Shown in pieces: positions 1 through 9,000 of a DNA stretch of 18,129 nucleotides. The DNA comes from CAYUNT01 sp964446285 (GTDB lineage: Bacteria > Sumerlaeota > Sumerlaeia > SLMS01 > CAYUNT01). Where the stretch lies: NCBI GenBank assembly GCA_964446285.1, contig CAYUNT010000083.1:1-18129 (forward strand). Reading direction: 5' to 3'. Position 1 is the first letter of the stretch. Each line of letters opens with the position of its first letter. The position numbers and the translations under genes are program-made. The notes under the pieces are model-generated. The model was not told the DNA's origin, did no database searches, and saw only the letters and a program-made list of their open reading frames with translations.

Positions 1-3000
1 CCGCCGCCGCCGGCCCCGCCCGGACCGCTGCGGCTGCTCGGCAGGAACTTGGCCAGGCACTTGGCGATATTCCAGTAGCACGAGGGTGTTCCAAGTGATC
101 CGGGCGCGGGAATGGCACAGCTGGCCAGCGCCACGCAGCAATCATCGCATCCGGTCGAGAGGCAGACGTAGCTGGCCGGATCGAGCGCGCCGCCGATGCC
201 CGCCGCCGCCGCCGCCACCTCGGGACGAACCGAGTGATCCACACCCGTCGAAATCGATTCCAGGCGGCAGATATAGTTGAGGATGGCGAGCAACTGCCCC
301 GCCAGGCCGCAGTCGAAGTCCGGAATCGGAATGTCTGTGAGCGTTGTTCTTTCCACTTCGCCAAGGTCTTTGCCGAAGACAGAGTATTGGGGCATTCCCG
401 GGAGCGGCGGCGCCAGACCACTGAAGGCTTGGTCTCGCTTGCCACCCGTTTGCGCCACCTCATCCAGAATCACGCGATACGGCACCTCGATTGTCTGCAT
501 TGCCAGAATCGTATCCACCAGATCGACGAGCACTTCGAGCCTCATGCCCGGCGACGACGTGTTGGGCGTGATTCGGAAATCGTGCCCGGCGATCAGTCCT
601 CGGTTGGTCACCTTGAACATGGCGTTCGAGACGCCCGGGCGCGTCATCGGGTGCACCAGCGAGGGCGGATCGGCCACAAGCACCGGCGCGGGCACGTTCG
701 TCTCGAAGGTGGTTGTCAGAGTGATTTCGTAGCGATCTTCAATGATCACGGGCACCACTTCCCATGTGACCGTGACGAAAGTATTGACCAGGAAAGCGCG
801 GACAAACTGCGTGTCGTCCGCCGTAACGGTCACTCGCCCGATCTTGGCGGTGCGTCCGGCGGCGCTGACGCGGTAGTTGTATTCGCCTGCGGGTATGTTT
901 TCGAGCAGCCATTCGCCAGAGGCGTCCGTGTTGCCCCGGTAAGTGAGCTGGGCGGTCAAAACCGCCTCAACCTCGACCAGGGCGCCCTCAAGCGCGGGGC
1001 TGAGCACGTCTTCCGCGTGGAAGAGCAGGCTGCCTTTTTCGCTCGAAGTGATCGTGGCGAAGACGTTGTAAGAGATGGGCGAACTGTTGTCGCTCAGCAG
1101 TGTGATTTGTTCCGAATAGAGTCCGGCGGGAATGACGCCACCTGGCTGGAGAACAACGCCGATGACGCGCTTTCCGCCGGGCGGGATTGTGCCGAGGTTC
1201 GAGTTGGACGTGTAGTAGATCCACGACGCGCTGGGCGTGGCCATGCGGGCGTTGCGCAGATCGTCGAAGCCGATGTTCTCGATCGAGATTTCGGCGGCGT
1301 AACTGCCGCGCGTTCCGAGCGACGCCTGAATGTAATTCGGGTTGGCGCGAATGACCGGCTGGGCGGGCCGCAATTCGTAATTGAACTGCGAACTGGCGGC
1401 CAATCCCTCGGCGGCGGTGATGCGCAGGCGTCCGTACGCGGCCGAAGGCGCGTCGATGGGCGCAAAAACCGCTATATGGGCCTTGGTTCCCGCGCCTGGC
1501 GCCAGCGTGGTTGTTCCGAGTGTCGGCGTGGTTACAAGGACTTCCGCGCCGGGGTCTGGCAGCCACTGAACCGCCAGGCCCGTCAGCGGAATCGCGCTGA
1601 GGCTCGTGACGTCAACGTCAAATTGCAGCGTCGAGTTTTTCGCCATGCGAACGCTGAAGGGTGAAGGCATCCGCATTCCGCCAATTTCCCATTCCGCCTG
1701 CACCGGGCGGTCGCTCACCGTCGGGTGAACCGCCCAACTCGTATAGTGTCCGAATTCGTTCGTGAAGGGCTGGAAGGGGAACGAGAAATTGCCGTCATTG
1801 TCGGAAATGACTTGGTAGAAGCGCGGGAATCCGCGAACATCTATGCCAACCTTGAGCGGAGCATTGGGCACGGGAAGACCGGTCGTGTTGCTGATGGCCA
1901 TACCGGAGAGTTGAACCGGCGTGCCCAGGCCATAGAGCGCCGCATCCGACTGGACAATGCCGCGATAATCGGTTTCCGTGGGCTGGCTGGACACAAGCGC
2001 CGAGGTCATTCCGGGGCCTTCCACCTGTCCGGCCACACCATAATTGTAGTAGGTTCTGACCGCGCGACCGCGCAGGAAGACTGTGGCCGGGGCGTCGAGC
2101 GGAACCACCGGCGCAATGGCCGTGGTGAGGAAGGTTCCGCCGTTTGGCTCGATGACGGCCTTGGCCCAGGATGGCGTGGCATATATCCCGGCGCCCGAGC
2201 GCTGATATAGATTCGCGCTCGCGAGCACCGTGCCCGCTGAATCGAGAATGTCCACGACGATGTCGGTGCTCGGATCGGTGCCAATGGCGGTAACGAGGTC
2301 GATCGGGATCGCCCCCGGATTCGTAAAGCGCAGGCGGACTTGCGCCGCGACTCCGCGAATGAGCGGCTCGGGGAAAACCTCGACGCGCACGCCCGCGGGC
2401 CGCAATGTCAGGTCGAACGTGCGGCGCGCGGCCAGAGTCACGCCCGCTTCGCCCGAGGTGAGTTGCACCGTGCAGCGCGCGCGAGCGGGATAAGCCGTTA
2501 CGCCAAAAATTGCGTCGGTGGTTTCCGTCGCGCCCGGATCAATGGCGCGAGCGAAGGGCTGCGAGTGAGTTTGCGCTACCGCGCCCGCCGCATCGAGCAG
2601 GTCTATGGTAACGCCAGTGGCGTTGGCCGGGGCCGGGGCGGGGTTGGACGCCTCGATGGGGAATTTCGCCAGAAGTTGAGTTTCGATGGTCCGCGATCCC
2701 GCGGGGAGATTGACAACCAGCGGGCGGAAAGTGCCCGTGCGAGCGTCGCCGGGTGTTCCACCCGCCGTAACGGCCCGCACCGAATACACTGCCGTGGCGG
2801 CGGGGGGCGCATCAGGATCAAGATACGCCAACCCTGCCACAGGCGCCTGGGTGATCTTCAGGCCATCGCGATAAACATTGTATCCGGCCGCGGTGGAAAC
2901 GGAAGACCAGCTGATTTGCGCGCCCTGAGACGGGTCATACAGAATTGATATTGAGGCGGGCGCGCCGAGTGGCGATTCCCAGAAGAACAGGGCGCTGTTC

Positions 3001-6000
3001 GAGACGCCCGATTCGTTCCCGGCGGCATCCACGGCGGTGACGGCATATTGCTGGTTGCCAACCGGTTGCGGATTCACATTGGCTTCAAGCGCCGCGACGC
3101 CGGTTTTGATGCGCGCGACGCCCGCCGTTGAGGTGATCGGGTCCGCGCCCGGGCGGTAGAATACATTGTAGAATGCCGGAATTTCGCCTGCCGGGGCATC
3201 CCAGGTGAGGCGGATTTGCTCGGCGGCGTTGTTTGCCGCGAGGTTCGTGGGCGCGCCGGGGGGCGTGGCGTCCGAATTGGCCGAAGCGGTGTTCGAGGCC
3301 GGCCCCACATTGCCCGCGCGGTCGGTGGCCGTAACGGCGTAGGACCAATCGCCTTCGGACGGCGGCGTGTCGGTGAAGGAATTCGAGAACATGGCGGGTT
3401 GGATGCGCTGTCCGGCGGCGAGCGGATCGACGCCCGCGCCTGGCGCACGCCAGAGTTGATAATTGTAAGGCTGGCCGGTTGCGCCGATCCACGCGAGGGC
3501 GATGCGCCCCGCGCTTTGCGACGTCGCGGTCAGGAGTGCGGGCGCACCCGGTGGGATGAGGTCAATCGTCCACATCGCGCCGCTTGTAATGACCGTGCCC
3601 ACGTTTCCGGCGCGGTCTGTGGCCTGAATGGCGAATGTGGCCTGTCCGTCACCCATTCCGGCGGTGACGTTCATGCTGCCAGTCCACGAGCGCGGCCCGC
3701 CAGTGAGGCCAACCGCCACAGGCGAACCCACAGGCGGCGCGAAGCTCAGCGCAGGCGCGGCAGGCGCGTCCTCGGTCAGCCAAACCGTTACGGTCTTCAG
3801 TCCAGCACCGAATGAGCTGTTCGACGACGGCGAAACAGACACTGTCGCCGAAGGGCCGATGGAATCCACTTCCACCGTGTTGCCGTGCGTGAATTGATCG
3901 CCCCGGTTGCCCGAGACATCTACGCCAGACCACGCAAACGTGGCCCATCCGGTTTGGACCGTCGGGGGCAGGACCAGAGTTCCCGGCCAAGTGCGGTTGC
4001 CGTTCGAGGGCGCGCCGAAAGAGGCCGCAATAGGCGCTCCGCCCAGCGGAGTCAGCGAGAAGCTGGGCGCGGCGCCCAACGGTTCATTGGCCGTCAGGGT
4101 GAAGGCGCGCGATCCGGGCGCGAGCGGCGGCGCGGGCGCTGCCCAGGCGACTGTCGCCTTCGGAGGCGTAAGATCGACCTCATTAACTGTGAGCGCGCGT
4201 GCCTGGCTAAAGACCAGTCCACTATCTTTGTTGCGCAGCGTCACGCTGTAGAGGCCCGGACGCGCGAAGTTCCCATCCGCCCCCTTGCCGTCCCAGAATC
4301 CTGTATAGTGGCCAAGCGTGAAGGAGTCGGAAAGGTCCGCCGTGGCCACCAAGCCAATGCGAGCCTCGATATTCAAGCCGCCCAGCATGTCCACTTCAAT
4401 CGTCACGCCCGGATCCGAGCGCGGCGTGAACGGATTGGGCGAAAGCACAAACCGTGTGATTGTCGAGAGCGTCACCGATCCGCTGATCGGGAAGAGTTCG
4501 CCAAGCGGGCTTCGGATTTCGACAATGGCTACGCCATCGGACATGAACTGGCCTGAATCGTCGCGTCCGTCCCAGGTTCCGATGTATGTGCCCACTGAGC
4601 CTTGCTCGGAGAGCACAATGCCTGTGCGGCGCGCTCCGCCTGGATGCGTAACCTCCGCCGTCAGGCCCGTTTGGCCGCTATCGGCCAGCACCGTGATTGT
4701 GGCCTGCGCCGAGCCATCCGCCGTGAATGGATTCGGGGCCACTTCGATGCCGAAAACGGCTTGTTTGACGTTGAAGGTGGTCTCGATGCTGTAGCGTTCA
4801 CGCGGCGTGGTATTTGTAAAAATGCGGACGCGATAGGGATTGGGGCCGGTATAATTGCCGCCCGCGTCGCGTCCATCCCATTCAGCGGCATAAATTCCCG
4901 CCGCCTCGACGGTGGGCAATTCGCGCACGAAATAGCCTGTCGAGGCGTTCTCGATGGTCAGGATTGGGCCGAGTCCCGGCGCGCCTTCGAGTTGGATGGG
5001 CATCAGCGCCCCGCCGCCCGGAGTGAATTCCGGCGGAACTGTGATCGAGCTGATTCCGCTGATCTCGAACGATGCGGAATCGTTAAGGAAGTTTCCGTTT
5101 TTGTCATATACATTAATAGAATACACGCCGTTGGGGAAGACGACGCGCTGATTGCTTGTGTCGCGGGCGACGCCGTTCCACGCGGCGGTGTAAATGCCTT
5201 CCTCGCCCTCGAAGAGCTCCATAAACCGCCCATTATACCAATCTGTGTGCTGCGGGCCGTAGAAATGCAGATACATTCCCAGGATGCCCGGGGTTCCGTG
5301 AATCGTGAATGTGGTCACGTTACGGCCGTTGGCCACCAGAACGGCCGGATCGGCCACAACCTCGTTCACGCCAGCGCCCACAATTGTATATGAGGTTGGC
5401 GGATAGCGGCGGCCTGAATCCGCATTATTGACATACCAGATATAGGTGCCTTGGGGAGCCAGGTTGCCGTCTGAATCGAGGCCATTCCACGGGAACCAAT
5501 AGTAGGTGGACGGCGGTGCGGAATAATCTATGTAGGCCGCCTCGCCATACGCGCAAATGCTTCGGCATCCACCCGCGCTGTCATTTCCCATGATGGCGAT
5601 GACGTTCACGCCTTCGTGCAGATAGAGAGAAATATCGGTCTGTATGGTTGGTCCCCCCCACCCATTTGCCTCGGAAGCCGCCAGTGTTCCATTGACATAC
5701 AAATCGAAGTCATCATCCGCCCCAATCTGAATCCAGGCGCTCAATATCGATACGCCCGCCGGGATTACAATTTCCTTGCGCAGATAGCACAGGGTTTGTT
5801 CTTCGGCGGCCCACATTGGCTGCGTGGGGATTTGTTCGCCCGAGAAATAGCATCCCGTGGCCCCGCAAGCGCCGGGATTGGGGGCGGAGGACTGCGCCCA
5901 CCCGGAATCATCAAAGTTGGGCTGAGTCCAATCCGGTTGCAGATCGGAGGAAGCGCGCCAAGTGGAATCGCTTCCAAAAGCCTGCACTGTGATGGCGCTG

Positions 6001-9000
6001 TTGGTCATCGGCCCCGAAGGCAGCATGGGTCCGGTCCAGTCGCCCAGCGTGCCATCGGGATGGATGGGCGCATGGCGGATGGCGCGCGAGTAGCCTGTCG
6101 AGGAATTGTTGCCGCCAATGGCATACAGCCAGCCGTTGCCGGCCACCGCGCCCGGATTGTAAATCTCCACCGGCAGCGGAGTGGTTTGCGTCCACGGGCT
6201 GAGCGTTCCATCCGGAAGAATCTCGGCCATTTCGACCGCTCGCGATCCGCCCGATTCGCTGCCGAATGCGTAGTAATATGAACCGTATCGCGCCAGGCCG
6301 AAGTTGTATTTATCTGAGTTAAACCCGCTCAACGTTTCCCATGCGCCAATCGTGCCGTCCGGGTTGATTGGGGCGCGATTCACATTGTAATAATACCAAT
6401 ATCCGCCGAACACGTAAAGGTATCCATTATAGACATCGGCGCGCAGACCATAGCGCTGGCCAGGCAGACTGCCAGCGGATTCCCATGCGCCAAGCGCGCC
6501 ATCCCCCCCGATGGGCGCCCGCTCGATCGAATCCAGGTAGCCGGAATTGGCCCGGTAGCCTCCCAGGATATAGAGCCAGCCGTTGTGCGCCACCATGGCC
6601 GCCGCGTAGCGGCTGAGTTGGAGCGAAGGCTGTGTTTCCCACGGCCCGATGCGGCCATCCGGCAAGATCGGCGCGCGCTCGACAATATCTGAGCCATAGG
6701 AATATGTGCTGTCGGTATAGCCGCCCGCGGCATAGAGCCAGCCCTCATAGGCCGCCACGGAGACATTGTCGCGCGCGACACTCATAGGGCGCAGAATGCG
6801 CGGGCGCGAGGTGCGGCCATCGGGTTTCAGATCGAATACTTCACCGGTTTCCGAACGCCCATCGGGCGTGTAGCCTCCAAATACATAGGCGCGGCCATTG
6901 TGTGCGAAGGTCGAATGGCTGATGTTGCGCCGGGGAGAAAGAAGCCCTGTTACGCGCTCGTTGTTCTCATACACATAGGTGGTGAGGTTCAGGCCTTCTT
7001 CGCCCGTGAGAGTAAATGTAGCGGGCTTGTCGCCCGCCGCTGTGGGATAGTAGTTGTATGGATTTGCCTGCAAATTGCGTATGTGGCGAATATAAAACAG
7101 AGCGGACAAGCCGGTGTAGTTCCCGTTCGAGTCATAGAGGTAGAAGTAGCTGTTGGTTTCCCCCTGGATCGTGCCGTCGTTGCGGACGAAATTGTAGGTC
7201 GCCTCATAAACGCCCGGCGCGGTTTCCGTGAGGTTAACCTGACGATCCCAATTCGCATAAAGCCCCACCTGGCCCGGCGAACCGGTGGCGCGCAGGGTGG
7301 CGAAGTTCAGGCCGGTCGGGACAAACGTTTGGGGAATGACCTCGAAGGTCGAGATAACATCCTTAATGGTAACGCCCGCCGAGCGGCTGTGGAACGGAAC
7401 GCGCGTGCGCGCCTGGAGGAGGCGTCCACTATAGCTGCCGGTTGGGACCAGGTTGCCTTTGGCGTCGCGCCCATTCCAGGGGGCGTTGTAGGTTCCCGCA
7501 GGGTCTTCAACCAGGGGCAATTCGCCAAGGGGCGTGCCCTGGAAAGCGGAAAGGTTGCCGACCGCATCGACATCCGCATAATATACGGCGCGCGAGGAGC
7601 TGCCGCCGCCGATCATGTAAAGCCGGTTGTTGCCCCCCTCGACGAGCGCAAAACGGGTGGGCGAAGGCGACCGCACACCGAGCATTTCCCACGCGCCCAG
7701 AGTTCCGTCTCCAAGCACATGCGCCCGCTCGATGGTGTAGTTGTCGGACTGCCCTTCGCCTCCGATGGCGAACAGGTATCCTTGCACATAAGCCAGGCCA
7801 AACAAATAGCGCGGCTGGTTCATCGAGGCGAGCGTCGTCCAGGCCGAAAAGGTTCCATCCGGCTGGAGTTCCGCCATATAAGCGCTGGTCTGGTATCCGC
7901 CGCTCCATGAATAGCCACCTGCCACATACACGCGGTTGCCGGCCAAAACCAGACCCTCGCCATAGAGACCCTTGGGGAGCGTCCCCGCCTGCGTCCATTC
8001 GCCCAGAGAACCATCCGGTTGAATGGCCGCCCGCAAGATGTCGCTTCTGTCGGCATAGCTATATCCGCCCGCCAGGAACACGTAGCCGCCCCAAGTGAAT
8101 CCGGGAGCGATTCCGCGCCACTCGGGCAGCGGCGTGGTTGTCTGCCACGCGCCCAGCGAGCCGTCCGGACCAATCGGCGCGTATTCAACAACGTTTGTGT
8201 TGGGACTGTAGCCGCCAATCATGTAAAGGGTTTTGGATGTGGCGGCCATAGTCGAATACACATGCGAAGTGGTCGTGCGGTTGCGCGGCAGCCAGACGGA
8301 AAGCGATCCATCCGGCTGGATGACGCTGGTCTCGGGAGTTGTTTCCGAATAGCTCGATCCGGTGCCGCCCGAGACGAAAAGCGTCGAATCCACCCGGGCC
8401 GCCGAGTGGGTAATGCCATCACGCCGGTATCCCGTGCCCGCCGCCGTTTCGCCGTCGCGCTGAATTTGAACAAGAAGGTCCTGATTGGTTTCGCCTGTCA
8501 GGCTGAATGTAGCCGTTTCGCCTTCGGAGGGCGCAAAGGTGCTGGGCGAAACTCCCAGCCCGCTTGTATGAATGATCTGGATCTGTCCGGTCGTGTCATA
8601 GTTATAGGAGCCTTCTTCATTGACGAAATAGATCGTATAAGTGCCTGGCTCGCGGATTTCTCCATAATAAACCATTGATTCGTGCGCCTGATATACCCCG
8701 GGCGCCACCTCGGCAAGCGCTCCAACAATGCTTGCCGCGTTATAGCACACAGCCCGTTGACCCGGATCCGAAACGATCGTAATGGTGGCCGTATTGTCGC
8801 CCTCGGGCAGGAACGGATTGGGATCCGCCGTTACGGACAGAACGGAAAAATCCGTCCGGAATGACGTCGAATGCTGGTAGTAGTATCCGTTGTTTCTATT
8901 GTATAGATAAACACTGTAATAGCCGCGCGGAGTGTCGTTTCCGGCGGTGTCCTTGAATCCCCAGGTAGCGGTGTATGTGCCCGCCGGATCTTCGGGCAGG

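Noticed and set aside
234..1664. A 476-codon plus-strand open frame, and many others along 1-10600.
   Set aside because: All the long ones are in the frame exactly antisense to the codons of the giant gene. They give Arg/Gly-rich products with no domain, and arise because its codons rarely create antisense stops.
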